A stretch of DNA of 64,000 bases, taken from assembly GCA_002389765.1 (NCBI GenBank), contig DGQM01000024.1, forward strand, positions 406,318 through 470,317. The letters are read 5' to 3'. The position numbers and the translations under genes were made by a program. This DNA is from Bacteroidetes bacterium UBA4414. Its GTDB lineage: Bacteria > Bacteroidota > Bacteroidia > Chitinophagales > Chitinophagaceae. Positions 22,090 to 30,690 of this stretch are shown piece by piece (the first letter of the stretch is position 1; the number at the start of each line of letters is the position of its first letter). The notes under the pieces were generated by a model that was not told the DNA's origin, ran no database searches, and saw nothing but the letters and a program-made list of their open reading frames with translations.

Positions 22090-23082
22090 TTAAAAGTTAA
22101 TTTTAATAGCTTCCCAAGTACTTGTTTTAAATGGTGGAATTATGTGTTCCTCAAAAGGCCACTCGATAGAATTTGAAATATCAAGAAAACTTCCAATTTC
22201 CTCTTCCCAGTATGGAATATTATCTCCATATTGGGCTTTGAGTATTATTGCCAAAGCACAAACTGCAGATATAGCATTCCTAAGAGTTGCCTTTATAAAT
22301 TCATTATCTTGATTATGTTTTATTCCGTTATAGGCATCGTACCATTCTGGCGTTGAGTTTTTTTTATTTCCGATAGTCCAGTTTTGAAAAGGGCTAAATG
22401 AAGGCAATTCAGGATATAGAGGGAGGGTTACAAAATATTCGTCTAGTCTTAATATTTTTTTTAACTCGTAATAGTTATTAAAATATGGTTTATCCTTAGG
22501 ATTTATTTTGTGTGCATAATAAACCCCTTTTAGCTGATTTTCTATTTCAATACATGCTAATATTATTAAGTCTTTGAGGGTGTGTCCATAGGTCTCTAGG
22601 TTGCTAGGAGAAGGATAAATATTGCTGAATACTAAATTGAGCATCCTTTTTAAAGTTGTGAGTTGCGTTAGGCTCTTAATGCTAAATTCAATATTATTCG
22701 GGTGGTACGTTGGATATTTATTAATCTCCATTTTGAGTTCATCCAGAGATACCCCAAAGCCAAATCTCATAGGTTTTGTGGATTCTAGAAATGGTCTAAA
22801 TATTCTTGGATGATAACCGCCAACTTGCTTTAAAGCAATAGTACAGTAATTCTGTTTTAGATCTTTAAAGTTTTGATAAACTGGAGCTCTTAGAAAAATA
22901 GCATCAATTAAAGTTTCATTCTCTAGGATGTTAAATTCATCATCAATTTGCGAATACCAATGAATCTCGTTGTCGATTGTTTCTTGCAATATTTTTATTG
23001 AGTAAACAAGATTGTTTTTTTTAAAATAGATTTTTTCAAGTTGGTCGTTGTTGTCTGATTGTTTTAGACCATAAAAGTTCAT
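22090..23082 (-). CDS. AT-rich hypothetical protein with HEPN-like C-terminus
   Basis: A 330-residue soluble protein with no signal peptide, not recognised. It is clearly more AT-rich than the flanking genes. Two helical segments stand out: DLIILACIEIENQLKGVYYAHKI (about 171-193) and EWYDAYNGIKHNQDNEFIKATLRNAISAVCALAIIL (about 247-282). The N-x-x-K-H element (N252-H256) followed by a long hydrophobic helix resembles HEPN-superfamily proteins, though the full Rx4-6H catalytic motif is not seen. Its stop codon lies exactly at the border of the repeat 21932-22089. I suspect horizontally acquired or defence-related DNA, but nothing here proves it. Confidence 0.7.
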   Translation of the reverse strand: MNFYGLKQSDNNDQLEKIYFKKNNLVYSIKILQETIDNEIHWYSQIDDEFNILENETLIDAIFLRAPVYQNFKDLKQNYCTIALKQVGGYHPRIFRPFLESTKPMRFGFGVSLDELKMEINKYPTYHPNNIEFSIKSLTQLTTLKRMLNLVFSNIYPSPSNLETYGHTLKDLIILACIEIENQLKGVYYAHKINPKDKPYFNNYYELKKILRLDEYFVTLPLYPELPSFSPFQNWTIGNKKNSTPEWYDAYNGIKHNQDNEFIKATLRNAISAVCALAIILKAQYGDNIPYWEEEIGSFLDISNSIEWPFEEHIIPPFKTSTWEAIKINF

Positions 23083-23215
23083 TGTATGGTGATTTTTAGT
23101 GATGAAAATTAATTATGAAATAAGTTATGATTGTTTGAGCTTTATTCATGGAAAATTTAAATAACCTTTTTATCCACAAAACGCACCTGTTTCACAAAAT
23201 ACGGCCGTGGAACAT

Positions 23216-23223
23216 TATTTTTG
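23216..23223 (+). promoter_or_regulatory. -7 promoter box of the UPF0173 gene
   Basis: TATTTTTG matches TAnnTTTG and ends 27 bp before the ATG at 23251. Confidence 0.55.
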
Positions 23224-23250
23224 TATGGTAACCCCAAGAGAGGATTTTTC

Positions 23251-23928
23251 ATGCAGTTTACATATTACGGACATGCTTGTTTTATGGTGGAAACAGTAGG
23301 CAAAAAGCTGCTGTTCGACCCGTTTATCAATGGCAATCCACTGATGGAGGGCTTTGATATCAATACGATTCAGGCCGATTATATACTTGTTTCGCATGCA
23401 CATGGCGACCACATCGGCGACCTGATGGCGATTGCCAGAAACACAGGTGCTAAAGTGATAGCGATGGCAGAGATTGCCGATTGGATAGGCAAGCAAGGCT
23501 ATAGCAATGTACATGCCATGAACTACGGGCCCGCAGAGCTGGATTTTGGTAAAGTACGTATGGTGCCTGCCATGCACAGCAGCAGTTTCCCGGATGGTAC
23601 GTATGGTGGTAATCCTGCGGGCTTTGTCGTAACCACAGAAGACGGTAGCTTTTACTACAGCGGCGATACCTGCCTGACAATGGATATGAAGCTGATACCT
23701 GATTATGCAGGCCTGTATGCAGCCATCCTGCCGATAGGGGGTAACTATACGATGGATGTAGAAGATGCACTGAAAGCAAGTGATTTTGTGCAGTGCGATA
23801 AAGTGATAGGTGTACACTTTGACACATGGCCGCCGATATCTATAGACAGGGAAAGAGCCGAGCGCCTGTTTGAGGCTGCGGGCAAGCAGTTGATACTGCC
23901 ACCATTGAAGGAAACGATAACATTATAA
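23251..23928 (+). CDS. UPF0173-family metallo-beta-lactamase-fold hydrolase
   Basis: A 225-residue metal-dependent hydrolase. The metal-binding motif H49-x-H51-x-D53-H54 appears in VSHAHGDHIGD, with further ligands expected at the HSSSFPDG segment, the GDTCLT Asp and HFDTWPPI. It begins MQFTYYGHACFMVE, as UPF0173 proteins typically do, so the start at 23251 is used rather than an in-frame Met at 23221 that overlaps the promoter box. The physiological substrate of this family is unknown. It is 56 bp upstream of parA but has a different functional class. Confidence 0.9.
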   Translation: MQFTYYGHACFMVETVGKKLLFDPFINGNPLMEGFDINTIQADYILVSHAHGDHIGDLMAIARNTGAKVIAMAEIADWIGKQGYSNVHAMNYGPAELDFGKVRMVPAMHSSSFPDGTYGGNPAGFVVTTEDGSFYYSGDTCLTMDMKLIPDYAGLYAAILPIGGNYTMDVEDALKASDFVQCDKVIGVHFDTWPPISIDRERAERLFEAAGKQLILPPLKETITL

Positions 23929-23984
23929 CTATCAATAAAATGCGTACCTTTTGGAGTATAAAGAAGGGTACTAAACTATAAGAC

Positions 23985-24809
23985 ATGGCTAAAGTAATAG
24001 CGATAGCAAACCAAAAGGGTGGTGTAGGGAAAACGACGACAGCCATTAACCTGGCTGCAAGCCTTGCGGTTTTGGAATATAAGACGCTGCTGGTAGATGC
24101 TGACCCGCAGGCAAACAGCACAACGGGCAATGGCTTTGACCTGAAGAATATTCAGTTGAGCTTGTACGATTGCATGGTGAATGACACACCGGCATCGCAG
24201 GTGATACTGGAAACAGAAACGCCCAACCTGTACCTGCTTCCATCTCACCTTGACTTGGTGGGTGCGGAGATAGAGCTGATTCACCATCCGAACCGTGAGC
24301 ATGTAATGCGTAACGCGCTGGAAGAGCAAAGCAAAAAATTCGATTTCATCATCATAGACTGTTCACCGTCGCTGGGTTTGATAACGGTAAATGCGTTGAC
24401 GGCTGCCGATAGTGTTGCTATACCTGTACAGTGCGAATATTTTGCCCTGGAAGGTTTGGGCAAATTGCTGAACACTATAAAAATAGTGCAGACACGCATC
24501 AATACTGAATTGCAGATAGAAGGTATCCTGATGACGATGTATGACGGCCGCCTGCGTCTGAGCAATCAGGTAGTGGAAGAAATTAAAAACCACTTTGGCG
24601 AGCTGGTGTTCAATACCATCGTACACCGCAACACAAGGCTGGGCGAGGCGCCGAGTTTTGGTACACCTGCATTGATGTATGATGCGGAAAGTACAGGAGC
24701 CATCAACTACCTGAATCTGGCAAAAGAGATTTTGCAGAAGAACAACATGACGAAAATAAAGAACGAGGACAGAATATTTGAAACAGGAGACCATGTCGCA
24801 GATCAATAA
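23985..24809 (+). CDS. parA: Chromosome-partitioning ATPase ParA/Soj
   Basis: A 274-residue Walker-type ATPase that binds DNA nonspecifically when ATP-bound and drives origin segregation with ParB-parS. The deviant Walker A motif is NQKGGVGKTTTAINLAA (residues 9-25), the A' and B regions are LLVDADPQANST and FIIIDCSPSLGLITVNAL. It lacks an N-terminal HTH, as expected for a chromosomal Soj. The last 17 bp overlap the start of parB, indicating translational coupling. No full parS palindrome was seen nearby. Confidence 0.95.
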   Translation: MAKVIAIANQKGGVGKTTTAINLAASLAVLEYKTLLVDADPQANSTTGNGFDLKNIQLSLYDCMVNDTPASQVILETETPNLYLLPSHLDLVGAEIELIHHPNREHVMRNALEEQSKKFDFIIIDCSPSLGLITVNALTAADSVAIPVQCEYFALEGLGKLLNTIKIVQTRINTELQIEGILMTMYDGRLRLSNQVVEEIKNHFGELVFNTIVHRNTRLGEAPSFGTPALMYDAESTGAINYLNLAKEILQKNNMTKIKNEDRIFETGDHVADQ

Positions 24810-25740
24810 GAAACAGGCTTTGGGCAAGGGTATCCGTGCATTGCTCAATACGATAGACGAGGAAATGAAGACGCCCGCCGAGGGTAGTGGTGGCAATAAT
24901 GCCCCTGTGCCTCCTGCTGTCAGCGGACAAACACCTGCGGGTGCGGGTTCTATTATCCGCATACCTGTAGAGCAGATAGATGTAAACCCTAAGCAGCCCC
25001 GTCGCGATTTTGACGAGCAGGCACTGAAGGAACTTTCTGAAAGCATTAAACTGCATGATATTATACAGCCAATAACGGTTGTAAAACTCGGGCCTACACA
25101 ATATCAACTGATATCGGGCGAGCGCCGTTTGCGTGCATCGAAACTGGCAGGACTGAAAGATATACCTGCGTATATACGTACAGCAGACGATCAGCAATTG
25201 CTGGAAATGGCATTGTTGGAAAACCTGCAACGCGAAGACCTGAACGCGATAGAAATATCGCTGAGCTATAAACGGTTGATGGACGAATGCGAACTGACAC
25301 AGGAACAAGTGGCAGAACGCATGAAGAAAGACCGCAGTACAGTAACCAACTATCTGCGCCTGCTGAAGCTGCCACCGGATATACAAAAAAGTGTACGCGA
25401 TGGCCACCTGAGCATGGGGCATGCACGTGCCATTATAGGTCTTGATAAGGTAGATGAGCAGCTGTATGTGTATCGCGAAACGTTGGAGAAAGGATTATCT
25501 GTGCGCCAGGTAGAACAATTGGTGAAGAATATGCTGAGTGGTGGCAAAACAATGCCTGTGGCTGCAAATGCTGCCAGCAATAAACTGCCACCTGCGTATA
25601 AGCGTATTGAAGATAATATGGCTTCACACTTCAGCACGAAGGTGAAACTGGATAGGAAGAAAAATGGTAAGGGACAGATTGTGATTGAGTTTTACAACGA
25701 TAACGATCTGGAACGCATCATGGAGAAGATGAGCATCTGA
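24793..25740 (+). CDS. parB: ParB/Spo0J centromere-binding CTPase
   Basis: A 315-residue ParB. Order: a short ParA-activating N-terminus (KKQALGKGIRALLNT), a Gly/Pro-rich linker, the ParB CTPase domain with GERRLRASKLAG and ENLQREDLNAIE (motifs that bind and hydrolyse CTP), the HTH (LTQEQVAERMKKDRSTVTNYLRLLKLP), and a C-terminal dimerisation segment that ends FYNDNDLERIMEKM. It starts at ATG 24793; an in-frame TTG at 24778 is less likely. It works with the overlapping parA. A terminator follows at 25786. Confidence 0.95.
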   Translation: MSQINKKQALGKGIRALLNTIDEEMKTPAEGSGGNNAPVPPAVSGQTPAGAGSIIRIPVEQIDVNPKQPRRDFDEQALKELSESIKLHDIIQPITVVKLGPTQYQLISGERRLRASKLAGLKDIPAYIRTADDQQLLEMALLENLQREDLNAIEISLSYKRLMDECELTQEQVAERMKKDRSTVTNYLRLLKLPPDIQKSVRDGHLSMGHARAIIGLDKVDEQLYVYRETLEKGLSVRQVEQLVKNMLSGGKTMPVAANAASNKLPPAYKRIEDNMASHFSTKVKLDRKKNGKGQIVIEFYNDNDLERIMEKMSI

Positions 25741-25785
25741 TAGTTGATTGGTAGAAGAGCTAATTCGTTAATCTGTAAGATATAT

Positions 25786-25812
25786 TCGGGGCTGTTTTAC
25801 AGCCCCTTTTTT
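25786..25812 (+). terminator. Terminator of parAB
   Basis: GGGGCTGT (25788-25795) / ACAGCCCC (25799-25806) with loop TTT, followed by six T. Confidence 0.85.
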
Positions 25813-25828
25813 ATAAAGCAGTGTTGGT

Positions 25829-26308
25829 ATGATAACAGAAAACTGGGAAAAATCTGCAAAGGACAATCAGAAGGCATATAAGCGTGTGCTGGAAAAGGGT
25901 AATAAGAATAAGATACTGAAAGCCCTGCCCGACCTGCATGAAGAAGCCTTTAGCAAAATAGACTGTCTGCAATGTGCCAACTGTTGCAAGAACTATTCTC
26001 CGCGGTTTAAAACACCGGATATAAAACGCATAGCCAAACTGCTGCGCATGCGCGAGGGTGATTTTGTCGAAACTTATTTAAGGCTGGATGAGGATAACGA
26101 CTATGTGGTAAAGCAATCGCCATGCCCTTTTCTGGATGATGATAATACCTGTAAAATATACGACGACAGGCCAAGTGACTGTCGTCGTTATCCATATACA
26201 GATGAAGATGTATTAATAAAGCGTGTTCAGCTGACGCTGAAGAATACTACTGTGTGCCCTGCAACCCATTTTGTAATGGAAAAGCTATTGCAGATGGAGG
26301 GCAAATAA
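25829..26308 (+). CDS. YkgJ-family cysteine-cluster protein
   Basis: A 159-residue protein with the conserved cluster CLQCANCCKNY (about residues 46-56), CPFLDDDNTCKIYDDRPSDCRRYPY and a final CP. This is the zinc- or iron-sulphur-chelating YkgJ fold (UPF0153; related to flagellin lysine-N-methylase N-termini). Ligand and reaction remain unknown for the family. It converges with a small lipoprotein gene, with no bases between the two stop codons. Confidence 0.87.
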   Translation: MITENWEKSAKDNQKAYKRVLEKGNKNKILKALPDLHEEAFSKIDCLQCANCCKNYSPRFKTPDIKRIAKLLRMREGDFVETYLRLDEDNDYVVKQSPCPFLDDDNTCKIYDDRPSDCRRYPYTDEDVLIKRVQLTLKNTTVCPATHFVMEKLLQMEGK

Positions 26309-26551
26309 TTATTGCTTTGCAGTAGTAATGGTAGATTCTCCTTGCAGGCTGCAAGAATACATATCACCAACAAGGCCGTTGCCGCTTTTACATGCGTTTT
26401 CTGCCTTTTTCTCAGATGTATTTGTAATAATCGTAGTTACAGTGTCTGTAGTTTTGTACTTATGAATGCAACGGCATGCATAGTCTTTCTTGCATGAAGT
26501 ATAGGCAACAAGGGTAAATATACCCGCCATTATAAGTAGCGTATGTTTCAT
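26309..26551 (-). CDS. Small cysteine-containing lipoprotein
   Basis: An 80-residue protein with a lipoprotein signal (MKHTLLIMAGIFTLVAYTSC, lipobox YTSC). The mature part has four Cys (YACRCIH, ENACKSG, MYSCSLQ) that may form two disulphides in the periplasm, and a Thr-rich middle. No family is recognised; the size and Cys pattern are like those of many small Bacteroidota secreted proteins. The start at 26551 avoids overlap with the upstream nnr gene and gives a proper signal peptide. Confidence 0.7.
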   Translation of the reverse strand: MKHTLLIMAGIFTLVAYTSCKKDYACRCIHKYKTTDTVTTIITNTSEKKAENACKSGNGLVGDMYSCSLQGESTITTAKQ

Positions 26552-26573
26552 TCCGTTTAGTGTTTGCATAAAT

Positions 26574-28085
26574 TTATAAAAAACTTTCAATCTCACCCCA
26601 TACTTCGCCCATATTATTAATAATGTCGCCGGCTATCAGTCCGTGTTGGCCACGTATGGCAGCGGCTTTATCGCCTGCGCGGGCATGCAGATATACACCC
26701 AATATAGCAGCATCGTAACCTGCGTAGCCTTGTGCCAACAGACCGGTAATGATGCCTGATAGCACATCGCCGCTGCCCCCTGTTGCCATGCCTGCGTTAC
26801 CGTCTGTGCAATACCAGCATTCTCCCTCGGGTGTACAAATAGCTGTATGGTGTCCTTTCAGGATTATAAAAATATTATAACGCATAGCCTGTGTACGTGC
26901 CAGCTCCAGTTGCTGCATGCTATTGGCTGCTGTGCCAAACATGCGCTCAAATTCTTTAGGGTGTGGTGTAAGTATGCTGTTTGCCGGTACTTTGCCAATT
27001 AGTTCAGGGTGTTTGCCAAGTATATTAAGTGCATCGGCATCTAACAGTACAGGTTGTTTTACTGCTTCTATAAAATCTGTAAAAGCTTTAATAGTGTATT
27101 CGTGCGTGCCGAGCCCTGGTCCTATACCAATGCTTTGACAATCTGCCCAGCCTGTTATTTTAGTAATATGGTTTTCGCCGTTAACCATACACATGGCTTC
27201 GGGTGCCGTGGTTTGAATTATATTGTAACCTATTTGCGGAACCAGTGTTTTTACTTTGCCTGCGCCACTTCGTAATGCTGCTTTTGCAGCCAGTACTGCG
27301 GCGCCCATCATGCCATAGCTGCCTGCCACAACGAGTGCAGTGCCATAGTCTCCTTTGTGGCTGAATGGGTTGCGTGCTTTGTAAAGCTTTTTTACTGTAT
27401 CACTATCAATTGTCTGGTAGTTGGTATGGGTAGACTCTATGAATGTGGGGTGCAATTCAATATCCAGCAGTTCTATGTTGCCGGCATATTTGCCAGTTTC
27501 GGGATGCAGAAAAGACCGTTTGTAAAACTGAAAACTGAGAGTGTGGTTGGCTTTCAATATCTCTGCTTCTTTTGCAGGAATATTATCGGCAGGCATACCA
27601 CTGGGTATATCGATGGCTATTTTTCGGTTGTCGACATCATTAATATGATTAATGAAATTTGCCAGCCAACCCTCTACAGCCCTGTTAAGACCTGTACCAA
27701 GTATGGCATCTATTATGGTAATGTGTTTGGGTATGTCTGTAATGAAAGTGCCCGGTTGCAGTGTTTCCACCAAAGAATGGTCTATTGCCAATAGCCTGTC
27801 GAGATTGGTTTGGCAATCGGCTGAAAGGCTATCTGAAAACTGTAGCAGAAATGCCTTAGCACTATAGCCCATGTTGTGCAGCATACGTGTAATGGCAAGC
27901 CCATCGCCGCCATTATTGCCTGTTCCGCATAGCACAATGAAAACACTGTCTTTTGGGCTGTTAGCACTTATCCATTCAGAACATCTGGCAGCAGCACGTT
28001 CCATCAGGTCTATACTACTGATGTTGGATGCGTGTATGGTGTAGGCATCACAGGCTTTGATTTGTGAGGCGGTGAATATTTTCAT
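26574..28085 (-). CDS. nnr: Bifunctional NAD(P)H-hydrate epimerase / ADP-dependent dehydratase
   Basis: A 503-residue two-domain enzyme that repairs hydrated NADHX and NADPHX. N-terminal YjeF_N epimerase (about 1-210: MKIFTASQIKACDAYTI, CGTGNNGGDGLAITRML, IDIPSGM). C-terminal ribokinase-like dehydratase (about 230-500: HKGDYGTALVVAGSYGMMGAAVLAA, IGIGPGLGT, LDADALNIL, LTPHPKEFERM, NAGMATGGSGDVLSGIITGLLAQG). Both halves are complete. The Met at 28085 fits the family. Cytoplasmic metabolite repair; a single gene. Confidence 0.94.
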   Translation of the reverse strand: MKIFTASQIKACDAYTIHASNISSIDLMERAAARCSEWISANSPKDSVFIVLCGTGNNGGDGLAITRMLHNMGYSAKAFLLQFSDSLSADCQTNLDRLLAIDHSLVETLQPGTFITDIPKHITIIDAILGTGLNRAVEGWLANFINHINDVDNRKIAIDIPSGMPADNIPAKEAEILKANHTLSFQFYKRSFLHPETGKYAGNIELLDIELHPTFIESTHTNYQTIDSDTVKKLYKARNPFSHKGDYGTALVVAGSYGMMGAAVLAAKAALRSGAGKVKTLVPQIGYNIIQTTAPEAMCMVNGENHITKITGWADCQSIGIGPGLGTHEYTIKAFTDFIEAVKQPVLLDADALNILGKHPELIGKVPANSILTPHPKEFERMFGTAANSMQQLELARTQAMRYNIFIILKGHHTAICTPEGECWYCTDGNAGMATGGSGDVLSGIITGLLAQGYAGYDAAILGVYLHARAGDKAAAIRGQHGLIAGDIINNMGEVWGEIESFL

Positions 28086-28202
28086 AAAGACAATATTACA
28101 AAAACAAACCACTTGTCAGGGTGAAATATAAGGGGATATTGCCATGCGATTTTTATTGTTATGAGTGTTAATAACCGCTTTTGGTCACTATACTGTAATT
28201 CC

Positions 28203-28210
28203 TATCTTTG
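28203..28210 (+). promoter_or_regulatory. Promoter of the TonB receptor/TPR/HU-SPOR operon
   Basis: TATCTTTG matches TAnnTTTG, and TTTG at 28180-28183 with a 19-bp spacer fits the -33 element. Confidence 0.65.
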
Positions 28211-28268
28211 CTAAGCCCTAAATATGCAGGAATAACTTATTTTTCGGGGCAATTTTAATAAATATTTA

Positions 28269-30677
28269 ATGAAAACCTTTTTTGTACAACAACGTATTAC
28301 CCTAGTAGCAGCATTGCTATTGATGGTGTTTTCTAAAACACAGGCACAAACAGCCACTACGGCTATCATCAAAGGCTTTGTTTATGACAAAGCATCCGGA
28401 GAACCTGTAATATTTACCAACGTATTATTGGAAGGAACAAAAATAGGTGTGCAAACAGATGTGAATGGTTATTTCACCTTTACACAACTGAAGCCAGGTA
28501 CATATACATTGATGACCAGCCTGATAGGTTATGATACTACTACGCTGACCGTAACACTGAAGCCAGGTGAGGTAGTAACTAAAAAGTTGTTCCTGGGCCA
28601 GCGACGTCAGGAGCTGAAGGGTGTAGAAGTATCTGCCAGAAAAACAGAAAACATTACGCAAATCAATGCCGGTTCGGTAACCGTTACACCAAGAGAAATG
28701 AAACTGTTGCCAAGTGCAGGTGGCGAGCCGGATATTGCTCAGTATCTGCAGGTAGTGCCGGGTGTTGTATTCACAGGTGACCAAGGTGGCCAGTTGTATA
28801 TACGTGGTGGTGCACCATCGCAAACAGGTATTTTGCTGGATGGTATTACAATCTATAATCCGTTTCACTCTATCGGGTTGTATTCTGTATTTGAAACAGA
28901 CGCTATTCGTAACGTAGAGGTGCAAACCGCAGGCTTCAACGCGCAGTATGGTAACCGTACATCTGCAATACTGGATGTACGCACAAAAGACGGTAACAAA
29001 AATCGCTTGTCGGGTAAGGTGTCTGCATCACCTATTATGGCGCGTGCTATGTTGGAAGGGCCGCTAATAAAAGCTAAAAAAGAAGGTGGTTCGTCTACAA
29101 CATTCCTGTTGTCTGTGAAGCATAGCTATCTTGATAAAACATCAAAATCATTGTACGGTGGTTTTGGAGAGCCATTCAACAATGGCCTGCCATATAGCTT
29201 TACCGACTTGTATGGTAAAATAACCTTTAATGGCGATAACGGTAGTAAGCTGAACTTATTTGGTTTCAACTTTGATGATAAAGCAAACGTACTGAAGCCT
29301 GGCACGTCTGTTCCTAATGCAGACTTTCATTGGAAAGCATCAGGTGCAGGTGCTACGTTTGTAGTAACACCGGGTACCAGCTCTGCACTTATCAACGGTA
29401 GGTTTGCATATTCTAAATACAATATCGATTACACAAACCTGAACGACGTACCTGTAGTTCCGCAATCAAGTGGTATCGACGGATTTGAGGGTGCAATAGA
29501 CTTTACGTATTATTTTAAAGGGTATAGCCAATTGAAATATGGTGTTGAGGTAAGTGGTTTCCATACCAGCCTTAACTATAAAGACAATTTTGGTAAAGTA
29601 TCTACACTGGATAGGCGTAATACATTGGCTGCATTGTATGTAATGTTCAGGAAGAACTTTAATGAAAAACTGGTATTTGAGCCGGGCTTCAGGTTGCAGT
29701 ACTATGCCGGGCTTAACCAATTTTCTCCAGAACCACGTCTTGGTATGAAATACAACCTGACAAGCACGGTACGTCTGAAAGCTGCTACAGGTGTATATTC
29801 ACAAAACATTATCAGTACAAAGAGCGACAGAGATATAGTAAACTTCTTTACCGGCTTTATCCTGAGTCCTGATCAACAGATATCTAACACAGACGGCAAG
29901 GTTGTAAATAGCAATCTACAAAGAGCATATCACTTGTTGGGTGGTATTGAGGTGGATGTAAGAAATGTTGAATTTAATCTGGAACCATGGTATAAGAACT
30001 TTAACCAAAATGTAGAGTTGAGTAAAGTAAAATACAATAGCTCTGATGCAGACTTTGTTGCAGGTAATGGTAAAGCTTACGGTGTTGACCTTTCTGCCAA
30101 ATACAATAAAGGACGTTGGTATCTTTGGGGTGTTGTGTCTTACCAAATGGTGAAATATGAAACACTGGTATTGAAGGGCAACAAAGTAACTTCTCCTGAT
30201 ACATCAAACCCGATATTGCTAAAAGCAGTAACAGAAAAGCAAACATATGCGCCGCCGTTTGACAGAAGGGTGAACATAAACCTATTGGCTTCTTATACAT
30301 TTGGTAAGAAACGTGATATAGAAGTATCCGGAAGGTTTAACTATGGTTCTGCATTCCCATTCACGCAGACACAAGGGTTTTATGAAAACCTGAACCCTAC
30401 TGCCAATAGTATAGGCACTAACATCGGCCAGCAAAACGGAACTATTGGCATATTATATGCTAGTGATATTAATGGTGGTAGGTTGTCTGCATATCATCGT
30501 TTAGACTTGTCTGTAAAAAAACGTTTTGAGTTGAGCAAATATTCTAATATAGAAGCATTGTTGAGCATAACAAACGTGTACAACAGGAATAATATATTCT
30601 ATGTAGACCGCAAGGATAATATTCGTGTTTACCAATTGCCGGTGTTCCCGAGCCTAGGTGCTACATGGAATTTTTAA
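28269..30677 (+). CDS. TonB-dependent receptor with carboxypeptidase-like domain
   Basis: An 802-residue outer-membrane receptor. Signal peptide 1-26 (ends TQAQ). A carboxypeptidase-regulatory-like (Ig-like) domain follows (about 33-105; GFVYDKASGEPVIFTNVLLEG and VNGYFTFTQLKPGTYTLMTSLIGY). The plug domain (about 120-240) has AQYLQVVPGVVFTGDQGGQLYIRGGAPSQTGILLDGITIYNP. The remainder is a 22-strand-type beta-barrel ending GATWNF. No SusD-like partner is adjacent, so it is not a canonical polysaccharide-utilisation locus. First gene of an operon with a TPR protein, a second barrel and an HU/SPOR protein. Confidence 0.92.
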   Translation: MKTFFVQQRITLVAALLLMVFSKTQAQTATTAIIKGFVYDKASGEPVIFTNVLLEGTKIGVQTDVNGYFTFTQLKPGTYTLMTSLIGYDTTTLTVTLKPGEVVTKKLFLGQRRQELKGVEVSARKTENITQINAGSVTVTPREMKLLPSAGGEPDIAQYLQVVPGVVFTGDQGGQLYIRGGAPSQTGILLDGITIYNPFHSIGLYSVFETDAIRNVEVQTAGFNAQYGNRTSAILDVRTKDGNKNRLSGKVSASPIMARAMLEGPLIKAKKEGGSSTTFLLSVKHSYLDKTSKSLYGGFGEPFNNGLPYSFTDLYGKITFNGDNGSKLNLFGFNFDDKANVLKPGTSVPNADFHWKASGAGATFVVTPGTSSALINGRFAYSKYNIDYTNLNDVPVVPQSSGIDGFEGAIDFTYYFKGYSQLKYGVEVSGFHTSLNYKDNFGKVSTLDRRNTLAALYVMFRKNFNEKLVFEPGFRLQYYAGLNQFSPEPRLGMKYNLTSTVRLKAATGVYSQNIISTKSDRDIVNFFTGFILSPDQQISNTDGKVVNSNLQRAYHLLGGIEVDVRNVEFNLEPWYKNFNQNVELSKVKYNSSDADFVAGNGKAYGVDLSAKYNKGRWYLWGVVSYQMVKYETLVLKGNKVTSPDTSNPILLKAVTEKQTYAPPFDRRVNINLLASYTFGKKRDIEVSGRFNYGSAFPFTQTQGFYENLNPTANSIGTNIGQQNGTIGILYASDINGGRLSAYHRLDLSVKKRFELSKYSNIEALLSITNVYNRNNIFYVDRKDNIRVYQLPVFPSLGATWNF

Positions 30678-30690
30678 TGAAACAAACTGA

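Noticed and set aside
22090..23082. Assignment as a transposase or integrase because of the adjacent repeat
   Set aside because: No DDE, HUH, tyrosine- or serine-recombinase motif is present.
23188..23195. TGTTTCAC, the left half of the parS consensus, about 800 bp upstream of parA
   Set aside because: The right half does not form the palindrome (the sequence continues AAAATACG), so it is not a convincing parS site.
24778..24792. Upstream TTG start for parB
   Set aside because: The ATG at 24793 gives the normal N-terminus and a reasonable overlap with parA.
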